Positions 1 to 8,504 of a DNA stretch of 64,000 nucleotides are shown piece by piece. The translations under genes and the position numbers were made by a program. The stretch is taken from the NCBI RefSeq assembly GCF_011926545.1, contig NZ_JAATIT010000003.1, forward strand, positions 1-64,000, written 5' to 3'. The notes under the pieces are model-generated. The model had not been told where the DNA came from. It did not search any database and was given only the letters and a program-made list of their open reading frames with translations. Positions within the stretch are counted from its first letter, which is position 1; each line of letters starts with the position of its first letter. The stretch is from Sphingopyxis italica (GTDB lineage Bacteria; Pseudomonadota; Alphaproteobacteria; Sphingomonadales; Sphingomonadaceae).

Positions 1-1
1 T

Positions 2-88
2 CGCCAGCTCAACGAGCGCCCCAGAAAAACCTTGATGTATCAGACACCGGCTGAAATGTTCGCTGAGCGTGTTGCGGCGACCCGTTGA
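2..88 (+). pseudogene. IS30-family transposase, C-terminal fragment
   Basis: Frame 2 reads RQLNERPRKTLMYQTPAEMF and then AERVAATR before a TGA stop, 28 residues in all. The LNERPRKTL-Y-TPAE pattern is the typical C-terminal end of IS30-family DDE transposases, in which host-like DNA is cut and joined by the element's own enzyme. The gene continues to the left of the window, so its integrity cannot be judged. It marks the right end of an insertion sequence next to the conjugative remnant. I could not locate the terminal inverted repeat in the bases after the stop. Confidence 0.75.
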
Positions 89-182
89 ACCCACCGTCGA
101 TTCCGGTCATCGCGTACGAATTGGCACGAATGGCAGCAAGCGACCGATTGCGGACGTCAGTTCGTTGGTGCATTGATGGCCG

Positions 183-656
183 ATGGATAACTCGACTGCT
201 TGCTGTTGCTCCGAATTAGCCGACACCGCCATAATTGGCATGGGCGATGCCGAAGGGATGGACGAGCGGGTTTTTGAAACACTCGATCTTGTTCGCAATT
301 ACGGAGATGATAAATGGTGGCTCTATGCGTCCACCTGCCGGGCCTGCGGACAGAATTGGATGATCGCCCAAGAAGAACGTATTCACGATAACTATTGCTT
401 GAAACGCATTGACTGGCAGACACTAAACGAGATTGTCGAACATTCCGGGTGGCCTGACGATTTTCTTTCCTATGAGAATGTACTGCGTCTCGGGCGGGAA
501 GCCGGATACGTCGCGACTTTCCTCGACCCGAAAAGCCCCGCTCTCGTCGAAACGGCGCAAGATTTGCGACGCGCGAGACCAGAAATATCGATCGAAGATG
601 TTGCGTATGCACTGGCGATCCCGACCAAACAGGCTGAGAGACTATTCAAGGCTTAA
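183..656 (+). CDS. Hypothetical protein with CxxC motif
   Basis: I do not recognise this 157-residue protein. It is soluble and acidic, with no signal peptide or membrane segment. A Cys-rich start (residues 7-9) is followed by an aromatic stretch (DKWWLYASTCRACGQNW), where CRAC could be half of a metal site. The C-terminal third is helical, with an ISIEDVAYALAIPTKQAERL segment that looks like a small helix-turn-helix. The region is visibly lower in GC than the rest of the window, as expected for cargo picked up beside an insertion sequence. There is no clear ribosome site before 183; internal ATGs at 240 and 258 are possible starts. An immunity- or regulator-like role is only a guess. Confidence 0.55.
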   Translation: MDNSTACCCSELADTAIIGMGDAEGMDERVFETLDLVRNYGDDKWWLYASTCRACGQNWMIAQEERIHDNYCLKRIDWQTLNEIVEHSGWPDDFLSYENVLRLGREAGYVATFLDPKSPALVETAQDLRRARPEISIEDVAYALAIPTKQAERLFKA

Positions 657-896
657 CGTCCGCTCCCCACCCCATTTCGGCCATTCAGCCGCGCGGGAGC
701 GGCGGGCAAGAAAATTCGGGGGTTCGTTTCACTGAAAACGGCAGAAAACGTAGGTTTTCCGGTAGCGGAGGAGGGACCCATATCAAGGTATTAATTATCT
801 GTTTTCACACGATTTATTTTGACGACCGCTCGAAAACCGCCCCAGTTTTAGCCCCCATTCGACGAGTAGTTTGCGGAATACGACAGACCGTTTTTG

Positions 897-1172
897 TCAG
901 TTCGCTTCCCGCGATGTCTCCGATGCCGTCGTTCCGCGCGGGCGATGCTGCATTCGATTTGCTGTGAGAAAGCGGCGGATACTGTCCACCATGATGACGG
1001 TCGCGCGCCCGACTTTTGCAGCCTCGATGTCCCCCGAGGCGATCAGCTCATATATGGTCGAGCGCCCCAGACCGGTCATGCGGCTGGCGTCAGGAATGCG
1101 AACACTGATCGGTTCGATCGGCAACCGGACGTCGCCGGTCGTCAAACTTGCTCCGCTTCCGCGACGGTGCAT
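897..1172 (-). CDS. AlpA/excisionase-like HTH DNA-binding protein
   Basis: A protein of about 91 residues. Its central part (VRIPDASRMTGLGRSTIYEL, then IASGDIEAAKVGRATVIMVD) is the MerR-like winged helix of the AlpA/excisionase HTH_17 family, which binds DNA in phage and integrative-element regulation. The longest frame opens with GTG at 1187, overlapping the stop of the DUF2274 gene (GTGA). The ATG at 1172 has AAGGAC six bases upstream and is the better start. It is the last gene of the trb operon. Such genes commonly sit in sphingomonad integrative elements; a role in excision or in control of transfer genes is inferred. Confidence 0.75.
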   Translation of the reverse strand: MHRRGSGASLTTGDVRLPIEPISVRIPDASRMTGLGRSTIYELIASGDIEAAKVGRATVIMVDSIRRFLTANRMQHRPRGTTASETSREAN

Positions 1173-1183
1173 CGCTACGTCCT

Positions 1184-1396
1184 TCACCGCTGCTTGCTGA
1201 ACTCGCGGTCGCCGGCGATGAAGCGCTCGATCATCGGCGGGATGAGCTTCTCCGGCGTCAGCGCCGATGCGAGCCCTGTCAGCTTGGCATGGACCTCGGC
1301 ATAATCTGCTAGGTCGCGCGCGAGCGCGCCCGATATCTCGAGTGTCAGCTTCACCGGTTTGTCTTCGGGGATCGGACCGAGGCGGAGCTTCGTCAT
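1184..1396 (-). CDS. DUF2274 family protein (trb operon)
   Basis: A 70-residue protein starting MTKLRLGPIPEDKPVKLTLE, matching the small DUF2274 family that regularly follows trbI in alphaproteobacterial conjugative elements. The sequence LTLEISGALARDLADYAEVH looks like a ribbon-helix-helix-type fold, so DNA binding or a structural role in transfer control is possible, but no function has been established that I know of. The ATG at 1396 overlaps the trbI stop (ATGA), indicating translational coupling. The stop in turn overlaps the possible GTG of the HTH gene. Confidence 0.8.
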   Translation of the reverse strand: MTKLRLGPIPEDKPVKLTLEISGALARDLADYAEVHAKLTGLASALTPEKLIPPMIERFIAGDREFSKQR

Positions 1397-2622
1397 CGCG
1401 CCGCCCCGATGTCGATCGGCTCCAGGATCAAATCGCGCGTGACGATGACGCGGAACGCAAAGCCCGGGCGCACTGTGAGAGTGGGCGGGACGGACAGTTC
1501 GCGCTCGACGACCCGCCTTCCCGCCTCGTTCGTCCCGTCCTGCACCCCCGCGCGCAAAGCGCGCACGAGGTCGCTGTCGCCGCCCGACACCAGTTCGGTG
1601 CCGACGCCGAGAAGCGAAGAGATCAGCGCAGCGCGGAGCATCCGGCCCCAATGATTGTCGACCTTGTCTTCCAGGCCTGCCATGCCGGACGCATCGGCAC
1701 CGGGCTGACGGTCGAGCCGGATCGACCGGCCACCGGGAAGGATGAGCCTGTCCCATGCAAGAAGCACACGGCTCTGCCCGGCGACGACCTCGCTGTCATA
1801 CTCGCCAACAAGGCGCGCGCCTTGCGGGATCAGGAGAATGCGGCCCGTAGGGCTATCGAAAACATTCTGCGTGACCTGGGCACTGATCTGACCGGGCAGG
1901 TCGGAGCGTATGCCCGTGATGAGCGCGGCCGGAATAACAGCGCCTGCCTGCAGGATGAAGGGCGAGCTCGGAGCTACGATCGGCTCACTGCTCTCGATGG
2001 GAGGCCGGCCGCCGCCCGCCATGAAATGCCGCCGCGCCGATGTAGCCGTCGGCTTCTCGGGGGTAGCTTCGGCGGAAGCCGGCGCCGCGGCGATCTCGGC
2101 CGCAGCCTCGCGCAGCGACGCGCCACCGCTTCCGCCAAGGAAGAGCCGGCTCGCCTGCGCGGCCTCCCGCTCCTGCACGGCGCGCTGCCGCGCCTGTTCG
2201 GCCGCCGCGACCCGGGCATCGACCGGCGGTTGCGCCATGCCGGGCACGGGGACGGTTTCGCCGGCATTCTGGGCCGCCACGATCGGCCGCCCGAGATCGC
2301 CGGGAAGCGGCGGCCCCAGTTTCGGCACCGAACCATAGTCGGCAGGGCCGCCGGTGATCGCTTCCGCCCGATTGGGGTTGGTCACCTCGTAGAGCTCCTG
2401 CGCAGCTTTCGGATCGGGTGTCCGCAACGCCCAGAGCAAAGCGCCGCCGATCGCGAGGCCCGCCGCCCCGCCCGCAAGGGCGAGGGTCTTGCGCGACAGA
2501 CGCATGACCCGCGGCAGCTCGCCTTCGAGCCGGAAGCCGTCGGGGCTGGCGGGGGCCACCGCTGCCGGACAGAGCTCCGCCTCGACAGGCGCCCCCTCGC
2601 CTTCTCGGTCCGGCGCGTTCAC
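1393..2622 (-). CDS. trbI: Conjugal transfer protein TrbI (VirB10-like)
   Basis: A 409-residue TrbI/VirB10 homologue, the protein that spans inner and outer membrane in the type IV mating channel. The N-terminus is cytoplasmic. One membrane helix lies at about residues 47-66, followed by a Pro/Ala-rich periplasmic region with a possible coiled coil (AAEQARQRAVQEREAAQ). The C-terminal half (from about SPFILQAGAVIPAALITGI) is the conserved outer-membrane beta-barrel domain, with QGARLVGEYDS and WDRLILPGGRSI. The GTG start at 2622 overlaps the trbG stop (GTGA) and keeps the usual family N-terminus. The domain appears complete. Confidence 0.92.
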   Translation of the reverse strand: MNAPDREGEGAPVEAELCPAAVAPASPDGFRLEGELPRVMRLSRKTLALAGGAAGLAIGGALLWALRTPDPKAAQELYEVTNPNRAEAITGGPADYGSVPKLGPPLPGDLGRPIVAAQNAGETVPVPGMAQPPVDARVAAAEQARQRAVQEREAAQASRLFLGGSGGASLREAAAEIAAAPASAEATPEKPTATSARRHFMAGGGRPPIESSEPIVAPSSPFILQAGAVIPAALITGIRSDLPGQISAQVTQNVFDSPTGRILLIPQGARLVGEYDSEVVAGQSRVLLAWDRLILPGGRSIRLDRQPGADASGMAGLEDKVDNHWGRMLRAALISSLLGVGTELVSGGDSDLVRALRAGVQDGTNEAGRRVVERELSVPPTLTVRPGFAFRVIVTRDLILEPIDIGAAR

Positions 2623-3455
2623 TTGCCGCTCCGGCGGCGGGGCGCATCGCGCTCGATGCGAACCGAGTTCGCGGCCCTCCCGCTGCCGAGACGAAGCTCG
2701 GCGCGCTCGAAGAGGCGGTCGACAATCATGAAGCGGCCCTGGACGCGGTAGTTGACGAGTTCGGCTGCGCCCTTGTCGCCCAGAATGAAGAGCGGCGGCA
2801 TCTCCGCGGTCGCGACATTTGCTCCGAATTCGACGAAAAGCTGGCGGCCATCGTCGAAGACGCGCTGCGGCCGCCACGCGACCTTGTCGCCTGAAATCCG
2901 GTAGGCAAAGTTCAGGGCGGCGAAATCGATCCCGCCGGCCACGGGGGCAAGCCTTTCGCGTTCGGTCTCCGCGGCGCGGAGCGCGATCAGCTCGTCCTGC
3001 GGATAGGACCAGGACACGCCCGCCATATAGGTCGACGGCGTTGCCCTGAGCTCGATGTGATAGGTTCTACGGCTGGTGTTGATGACGAGGTTCGTCATGA
3101 TATCGGGCCGCGTTGGCTTCACGAGGATGTGGACGCGGCGCGATACGCCGGCGCCGCTCAGCGTGTCGCCGATGATCCAGCGCACCGTGTCGCCTGCGGC
3201 AACCGGTCCGGGGCCGACAAGCTCCTCGCCTTCCTGCAGCGCGATGTCGGTGACCTGGCCCGGCGCCGTGTAGATCTGGAACAGCGCGCCATCGGCCCAG
3301 GCATATTTCTGGATCGCGCCCTGGAAGGTCGCACGCTCGGGCTGGACGCGGGCGGCGTCATTGGCGCGGCCGACCTGGACCTTGGGATCGCCGGGCGCGG
3401 CGTGCGCGGGAAGGCCGAGCGCGAGGGCGCCCAGCAAAAGGGGAAAGCGGATCAC
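2619..3455 (-). CDS. trbG: Conjugal transfer protein TrbG (VirB9-like)
   Basis: A 278-residue VirB9/CagX-family protein, the periplasmic and outer-membrane component that pairs with TrbI in the mating channel. The first 19 residues after the GTG start form a signal peptide (IRFPLLLGALALGLPAHA). Family features include YTAPGQVTDIALQEGEEL and the closing NYRVQGRFMIVDRLFERAEL. The GTG at 3455 overlaps the trbF stop (GTGA). A longer frame reaches 3476, but that would place the start inside trbF and spoil the signal peptide. Complete in length. Confidence 0.92.
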   Translation of the reverse strand: MIRFPLLLGALALGLPAHAAPGDPKVQVGRANDAARVQPERATFQGAIQKYAWADGALFQIYTAPGQVTDIALQEGEELVGPGPVAAGDTVRWIIGDTLSGAGVSRRVHILVKPTRPDIMTNLVINTSRRTYHIELRATPSTYMAGVSWSYPQDELIALRAAETERERLAPVAGGIDFAALNFAYRISGDKVAWRPQRVFDDGRQLFVEFGANVATAEMPPLFILGDKGAAELVNYRVQGRFMIVDRLFERAELRLGSGRAANSVRIERDAPRRRSGK

Positions 3456-4135
3456 TGGCTGAGCTCCTTCGACCAATTCAGACTGGACACAAAGACGCCG
3501 AGCGGGTTTGTCCGCAGCGCGTCGGCGGTTCGGGGCGGCTGGATCGTGACCGTAACGATCGCGGACCAGCGCGAGGTTTCGAGGAGGCTGCCGTCCTGAT
3601 AGCGGCGCTCGGTCCAGGCAATGCGGAAGCTGTCCTTGGACGCCCGGATCACGCTCGATACATCGACCGCGACCTGGCGCTTGCCGATCTCGGCGAACGG
3701 GTCGTTGGTGCGGGCGTAATCATTGAGTGCCTGCGCCCCGCTCGTCGTCGCAAAGTCATAGGCGCTGAGCCAATCCCTGCGCAGAACGACGGGATCGGCG
3801 GGAATCGAGCGGACATGCTCGATGAAGCGCGCGAGGTGGAAGGCGATCTGCGGATCGGTCGGCGCGAACTCGCCGTCGGCTGGCGCAACCGAGCGCGCCT
3901 CGCCAAGCTTGTCGACCTCGACGATCCAGGGCGTGATCGTGCCGCGTGACGCCTGCCAGACCACGGCGGCGGCGAGCCCGCCCGACAGGAAGAGCGTGCC
4001 GAAGAAAGCGAGCCGCCAGTTCCTCGCCTGGACGCGAGCGGAACCGAGCCGGTCGTCCCAGACCTGGCCTGCGCGCTGATATGGCGTCACGGGCTCGGGC
4101 GATTTGCCATAATGATTGGTCGGTCGTCGAAACAT
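3452..4135 (-). CDS. trbF: Conjugal transfer protein TrbF (VirB8-like)
   Basis: A 227-residue VirB8/TrbF protein, the inner-membrane scaffold of the conjugative type IV secretion system. A short cytoplasmic tail (FRRPTNHYGKSPEPVTPYQR) is followed by one membrane helix at about residues 45-63 and a periplasmic NTF2-like domain with the family signature ARTNDPFAEIGKRQVAVDVS. The ATG at 4135 lies four bases beyond the trbL stop and has AAGGA upstream. Complete. Confidence 0.92.
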   Translation of the reverse strand: MFRRPTNHYGKSPEPVTPYQRAGQVWDDRLGSARVQARNWRLAFFGTLFLSGGLAAAVVWQASRGTITPWIVEVDKLGEARSVAPADGEFAPTDPQIAFHLARFIEHVRSIPADPVVLRRDWLSAYDFATTSGAQALNDYARTNDPFAEIGKRQVAVDVSSVIRASKDSFRIAWTERRYQDGSLLETSRWSAIVTVTIQPPRTADALRTNPLGVFVSSLNWSKELSQ

Positions 4136-4139
4136 CGCG

Positions 4140-5420
4140 TCATTCCTTCTGGCTGATGTCGGGAGCGGAGCCGGCACCATGGCTGTCGCCGGCCTTCAGT
4201 GTCTGCGAGGCGATCGTCGCGCCCGATGTGACGGCCTGACGCCGTTTCATCGCAGCGGCCCATGCTGGCGGACCGGCGGGCGCGGAACCTTGTGCCGCCT
4301 GCGAGGGCGCACCGCCCTGCCCCTCGGCATAGCTTGACCGGAGCCGCGCCGCGGCGCGGCGCAGCGGAGATCCGGCGCCACTCGCCGCGTCGCGCGCCAC
4401 ATTCGCGAGGCCCGCGCCGAAAGCGCGCATCCCGCTCCTACCGGCTGCCCCGCGCGCATAGGAGGCCGATGCGCCGCCAGCGGTGCGCGAGGCACCGAGC
4501 GCAGTCCGGCCAAGGGCGCTGCTTGCCGCGCCGGCGGCTAGTGTCGCACCCGCTGCGCCGGCAGCAAGCGTCGCGCCCGCCGCGAGGGTCGTACCGGCGG
4601 CGGCGCCGGCGCCGAGCTGCGGGCCGCCGGCAACGATGCCGTTCGCCACGCTGGGGCCGAAAATGCCGAGGCCGAGCAGCGTCAGCGCGCCGAGCGCGAT
4701 CGCCATGACTTCGCGGATGTCGGGCTCGGTGCCGAGTCCCGCATCCATGAAGCGCTGGAAGAGCGTGGTTCCGATGCCGGTGATGACCGCGAGCACCAGC
4801 AGCTTGATGCCTGAGGAAATGACATGCCCGAGCACGCGCTCGGCCATGAAGGCGGTCCGGTTGAAGAAGGCGAAGGGCAGCAGGACGAACCCCGCAAGGG
4901 TGACCAGCTTGAACTCCAGGATCGTCACGAAAATCTGCACCGCGAGGATGAAGAAGGCAATGACGACGATCACCCAGGCTATCAGCAGGATCAGGATCTG
5001 GACGAAATTGGTGAAGAGCCCGACCGGCCCGACGAGGTCGGCGGTCGCGTCTAGTAGCGGTTCGGCGGCGTCGAGCCCGGTGGCTGCGACCATGCCGGGG
5101 CGCATGAAGTCGCCGATGGCCATCGCTCCGCCGCTCGCCTTCAGGCCGAGACCTGCGAAGCTTTCCAAAAGAATGGTCGCAAGCGCCTGAAAATTACCGA
5201 TGATGAAGGCAAAGACGCCGACGTAGATCGTCTTTTTGACGAGCCGTTGCAGCACATCCTCATCGGTGCCCCATGCCCAGAAGAGCGCGGCGATCGTCAC
5301 GTCGATGACGATCAACGTCGAGGAAAGAAAGCCGACCTCGCCGCCGAGCAGACCGAAGCCGCTGTCGATATAGGTCGAGAAGACGCCCAGAAAATTGTCG
5401 ATGACGCCGGTGTCGTTCAT
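4140..5420 (-). CDS. trbL: Conjugal transfer protein TrbL (VirB6-like)
   Basis: A 426-residue polytopic inner-membrane protein of the TrbL/VirB6 family, part of the DNA translocation channel. Several hydrophobic segments fill residues 35-270 (for example LIVIDVTIAALFWAW and ILILLIAWVIVVIAFFILAV). The last 150 residues are an Ala/Gly-rich low-complexity tail with repeated GATLAAGA units, which is usual for this family in alphaproteobacteria. The ATG at 5420 overlaps the stop of the trbK-type gene (ATGA). Complete. Confidence 0.92.
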   Translation of the reverse strand: MNDTGVIDNFLGVFSTYIDSGFGLLGGEVGFLSSTLIVIDVTIAALFWAWGTDEDVLQRLVKKTIYVGVFAFIIGNFQALATILLESFAGLGLKASGGAMAIGDFMRPGMVAATGLDAAEPLLDATADLVGPVGLFTNFVQILILLIAWVIVVIAFFILAVQIFVTILEFKLVTLAGFVLLPFAFFNRTAFMAERVLGHVISSGIKLLVLAVITGIGTTLFQRFMDAGLGTEPDIREVMAIALGALTLLGLGIFGPSVANGIVAGGPQLGAGAAAGTTLAAGATLAAGAAGATLAAGAASSALGRTALGASRTAGGASASYARGAAGRSGMRAFGAGLANVARDAASGAGSPLRRAAARLRSSYAEGQGGAPSQAAQGSAPAGPPAWAAAMKRRQAVTSGATIASQTLKAGDSHGAGSAPDISQKE

Positions 5421-5668
5421 GGCTTGCTCTTTTCGGTCCGGAAGAAGTGGCGCCTTTTGGTCTCCCAGGCGGCCTCGCACTCGGGGTCGGCTTCGGTGAC
5501 GGTGCGGCAGCGGCGCAGCGTGTCGCCATAATCGGGGGGTGCGTCCGCTCCGGAGATCTGGGGAGCGGACGCACCGGGCGCGGGCGGATCGAGCGCCGCG
5601 ATGAGGGCAAGGGCCAGCGCAAGACCCAGGACGATTGCCCCCATCACCAAGCCGCCCGCCCGGCCCAT
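5417..5668 (-). CDS. trbK: TrbK-type putative entry exclusion protein
   Basis: An 83-residue protein with one N-terminal membrane segment (VMGAIVLGLALALALIAAL) and a short periplasmic part containing LRRCRTVTEADPECEAAW, the paired-Cys signature of the alternative TrbK family. These proteins lie between trbJ and trbL and are proposed to block redundant entry of the same element into a cell. It starts one base after the trbJ stop and overlaps trbL. The assignment rests on position plus the Cys pattern. Confidence 0.8.
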   Translation of the reverse strand: MGRAGGLVMGAIVLGLALALALIAALDPPAPGASAPQISGADAPPDYGDTLRRCRTVTEADPECEAAWETKRRHFFRTEKSKP

Positions 5669-5669
5669 C

Positions 5670-6386
5670 TCAATTGCCTTTGCGGAAACGGCGGAAGCGT
5701 TCGCGGCCCTCGGCCTCGGCGGCCGCCGCGCGCGCCGCGCCCAGCATCTCCGCCCGCCCCTGCGCGCTCATCACCGCTGCGAGGTCGGAAATCTGCTGCG
5801 ACTGGATGGCGAGCAGCTGGTTGCCCGCCTGCGCCGCCTGCAGCGCCCCGGTCGCCGACTGGCTTGCCCCGACGATTGTCGAGATGGACGTGCGCGTACC
5901 GCCCATGTTCGAGACGATGCCGGCCTGCACCTTCATCGCATCCTCGAACGCGCCGACGCTGTCTTTCCAGCGCGCCTCGGCATTGGCGACCATCTCGGCG
6001 GCCGAGCCGGTCAGCGCACCACCCTTGTACCGCTGCTCGAAGCCCTTGCGGATGTCGGTCACGTCATAGGCAATGCCTTCGGCCTCGCTCAGCAGCTGGC
6101 GCGTCTGGTCGACCTGCGCCTGTAGTTCGCCGAGCGTCGAAACGGGCAGGCTCTGGAGGTTCCGCGCCTCGTTGAGCAGCGAAGTCGCCTGGTTCTGGAG
6201 CTGCTTGATCTGGTTGTTGATCTGCTCGAGCGTGCGCGCGGCAGTCAGGATATTCTGCGAGAAATTGCGGGGATCGTGGACGATGCCGCCGACCTGGGCC
6301 TGCGCCCGCATCGCCAGCATGGGGCCGGATACTGTCACGGCAGCGAGCGCCGCAGCGACCATCGTGCGGGCAAGTTTCTTCTTCAT
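5670..6386 (-). CDS. trbJ: Conjugal transfer protein TrbJ (VirB5-like)
   Basis: A 238-residue TrbJ protein, a periplasmic mating-pair component. The first 30 or so residues are a signal peptide ending in MRAQA. The mature part starts with the family motif VGGIVHDPRNFSQNILTAAR, followed by a long coiled coil (LEQINNQIKQLQNQATSLLN). The start ATG overlaps the stop of the trbE remnant as ATGA, so the ancestral trbE-trbJ arrangement is preserved even though trbE is almost gone. Complete. Confidence 0.92.
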   Translation of the reverse strand: MKKKLARTMVAAALAAVTVSGPMLAMRAQAQVGGIVHDPRNFSQNILTAARTLEQINNQIKQLQNQATSLLNEARNLQSLPVSTLGELQAQVDQTRQLLSEAEGIAYDVTDIRKGFEQRYKGGALTGSAAEMVANAEARWKDSVGAFEDAMKVQAGIVSNMGGTRTSISTIVGASQSATGALQAAQAGNQLLAIQSQQISDLAAVMSAQGRAEMLGAARAAAAEAEGRERFRRFRKGN

Positions 6387-7392
6387 AGGGGAGACTCCTC
6401 ATTGGGGGCGGCAATGGAGGGGAGCAGCTCGGCCGCCCATTCGAGCTTGCGGTGAGAGAGCCAGGCGGCGGCAAAGCCGGCGGCGCCACCCGCATCCCGC
6501 GTCCGGGATTGAAGACATGCTCCTCGGCCGCATCGACCCACTTCCAGCCTTCGCCCCCGATCCGCAGCGCCTCAGCCTCGAGCTTCGCGGCGACGAGCCG
6601 GTCGAGCAGGCCGACATCGGTCAGCCACCCGCCATGATCCGTTTCGAACAGGTCGCGCACCACGCTGCCCCCCGCCTCGACATAGGCATCGAGGCCGACG
6701 AAGCGGACGCGCTTGTCGGACACGCGGACGCTGTTCTCGGTAAGCTTCCGGCGCACCCAGGAAGGTGAGGGATCGTGCGCATCGGCGATCATTTCCCAGA
6801 CCTGCAGCTGCCGCTCTTCGTCGTCCGCGACGGTGAAGGCCATCAGCAATTCGAGCGACATACGGTCTTCGCCATAGATGTCGAGGAGCGTCGGCGACAC
6901 CGATGCGAGTTTCAGTCGCTGGCGGACGACCGCAGGTGTGACGAAGAAATGCGCCGCGATGTCCTCGATCGCCTGCTCCTTATCGACAAGGGCCTGCATC
7001 CCCCTGAACTGGTCCAGTGGATGAAGGTTCACGCGTTGCGCGTTTTCAGCGAGACTGTCGTCCTCGGCGAGAATGGCGTCATCCGCGGCGCGGACGCGGC
7101 ATGGGATGGGCGCATCCTTGGCAAGCCGCCACGACTTGACGAGCAGTTGGAGCGCGCGATAGCGCCTGCCGCCGGCCGGAACTTCATAGTCGCCGGTTTC
7201 CTGACCCTCGGCGTCGAGGATCGGACGCACGTTCAGATTGTGGAGCAAACCGCGCCGCGCAATGTCGTCAGCAAGGTTCGCAATTCCCTCGTCCGGCCGC
7301 ACGCGCCGGACATTGGCCGCCGACAGGATTAGCCTGTCGAAGGGTATGTCGCGCGAGGGACTGAGGGTGATTTTCGGTTGCGTTCGGGCCAT
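6064..7392 (-). pseudogene. ParB-like partition protein, truncated and fused out of frame
   Basis: The ATG at 7392 (GGAG upstream) opens a protein whose first ~300 residues are a plasmid-type ParB/Spo0J homologue. It has the box VPAGGRRYRA at residues 71-80, then an HTH region near IEDIAAHFFVTPAVVRQRLK and the segment typical of these long ParB-like proteins (LRIGGEGWKWVDAAEE). Relatives are, from memory, 600-700 residues long. Here homology stops near 6480-6500, where the DNA becomes the 3' end of trbE. The frame then runs on as meaningless sequence through trbE and trbJ to a stop at 6064. The authentic part is roughly 6480-7392. Either a truncated protein is made or the gene is dead. Confidence 0.75.
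6383..6478 (-). pseudogene. trbE: trbE remnant (last 31 codons)
   Basis: In the frame ending at the TGA that overlaps the trbJ start, the minus strand reads GFAAAWLSHRKLEWAAELLP then SIAAPNEESPL. This is the characteristic C-terminus of the TrbE/VirB4 ATPase. Upstream of about 6480-6500 the sequence no longer reads as TrbE but belongs to a ParB-like gene in another frame. More than 95 percent of trbE and all of trbB, trbC and trbD are therefore absent here. The identification is from recall of the family's C-terminal pattern and the conserved junction with trbJ. Confidence 0.75.
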
Positions 7393-7589
7393 CTGCCATC
7401 TCCGTGGCAGGCCGCCGCGAGACTCTCTCCCGGCTCGGAACCTGCCGCGAAGCCCCCTCCCCTCTCTCCCTCTCGCCGGACCGCGGCAATGGAATGTAGC
7501 GAGCTTGGGCGCGGCCAAGCCGCGACGCTTGGAACTGGCTCTTTGCGGCTGGTAGCTGCGGTTGGGACAGATACCGCCGCGGCTTGTCG

Positions 7590-8504
7590 CTAGTGCGTGG
7601 ATTGCGCGGCAGCGGCCGCTGCCGCCGGGTTGCCCTTGCATGCCGGGGCGCAGCTCCCGGGAATGCCGATCCGGCTCTCCAGATCGTCATCGTCTTCGGG
7701 CCGGGCGGACCGCCCGAGAGAGGCCCGGTAATCGTCGAGCGCCAGCAACGCAGCGCCCAATGCGCCCGCGATCTGCGGCCTCTCGGGCAAGAGGAGCGGC
7801 ATGCCGAGAACCTTCTCGATATGGTGGACCGCAGCCGGGTTCCGGGCAACGCCGCCAGTCATCGCGACAGGTCCGACCTTGCCGACGCGACTGACGAGGC
7901 CCAGCGTTCGGTTGGCGATGGAGGCGTGGACTGCGGCGAGGACGTCGGGCTTGCCATGACCTTCGGCGAGCAACGAGATGACCTCGGTTTCGGCGAATGT
8001 CGCGCACATGCTCGAGATCTTGAGCTCTTGCTCCGCCTCGAGCGCGACACCGCCCATCGCGTCGAGCTCGATCTCCATGGCGCGGGCCAGCACTTCAAGA
8101 AACTTGCCCGTGCCGGCCGCGCACCGATCGTTCATCGCAAACTGGACCACGAGACCATTGGCGTCGACGGCGATGACTTTGCTGTCCTGGCCGCCGATAT
8201 CGATAACGAGACGCGCCTCGGGTACCATCGCAACCGCACCGCGGGCGTGACAGGTGATCTCGGTGTAGTTCTTTTCCGCGATGTCGAGCATGCGCCGGCC
8301 GTAGCCGGTGCTCACGGTCCGGACCATGTCGGCCTGGGTCAGCCCGGCGTCACTCAACGCATCGGCAACGGATGCCACGACCCCCTGCCCACTGACCGCG
8401 CCCATATGAGCGACGTTCGAGGCGACGATGCCGCCGTCGAGGTCGAGAATGACCGTCTTGGCGGTCGTCGATCCGAAATCGATCCCCATCACAAAAGCGT
8501 TCAT
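7590..8504 (-). CDS. 2-hydroxyacyl-CoA dehydratase / benzoyl-CoA reductase activator ATPase
   Basis: A 304-residue member of the BcrA-BadFG-HgdC (ASKHA) family. Such proteins hydrolyse ATP to push one low-potential electron into the dehydratase or reductase partner. Seen here: the phosphate-binding MGIDFGSTTAKTVILD at residues 6-21, DIGGQDSKVI at 102-111, and the two cysteines that bridge one [4Fe-4S] cluster across a homodimer, C128 in NDRCAAGTGKF and C167 in SSMCATFAETEV. Positions match HgdC closely. The ATG at 8504 has a GGAGAGG site; longer frames are not supported. The gene is divergent from the operon carrying its likely partner subunits. A single ~300-residue activator argues for the dehydratase-like homodimer rather than the BcrA/D pair. 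Confidence 0.9.
   Translation of the reverse strand: MNAFVMGIDFGSTTAKTVILDLDGGIVASNVAHMGAVSGQGVVASVADALSDAGLTQADMVRTVSTGYGRRMLDIAEKNYTEITCHARGAVAMVPEARLVIDIGGQDSKVIAVDANGLVVQFAMNDRCAAGTGKFLEVLARAMEIELDAMGGVALEAEQELKISSMCATFAETEVISLLAEGHGKPDVLAAVHASIANRTLGLVSRVGKVGPVAMTGGVARNPAAVHHIEKVLGMPLLLPERPQIAGALGAALLALDDYRASLGRSARPEDDDDLESRIGIPGSCAPACKGNPAAAAAAAQSTH

Noticed and set aside
157..612. Minus-strand frame opposite the hypothetical protein at 183
   Set aside because: Arg/Ser-rich composition typical of a shadow; the plus-strand frame has more protein-like composition and a hydrophobic core pattern.
4108..4116. TAATGA inside trbF
   Set aside because: It lies in coding sequence and lacks the second arm; treated as chance, not as a sixth TetR site.
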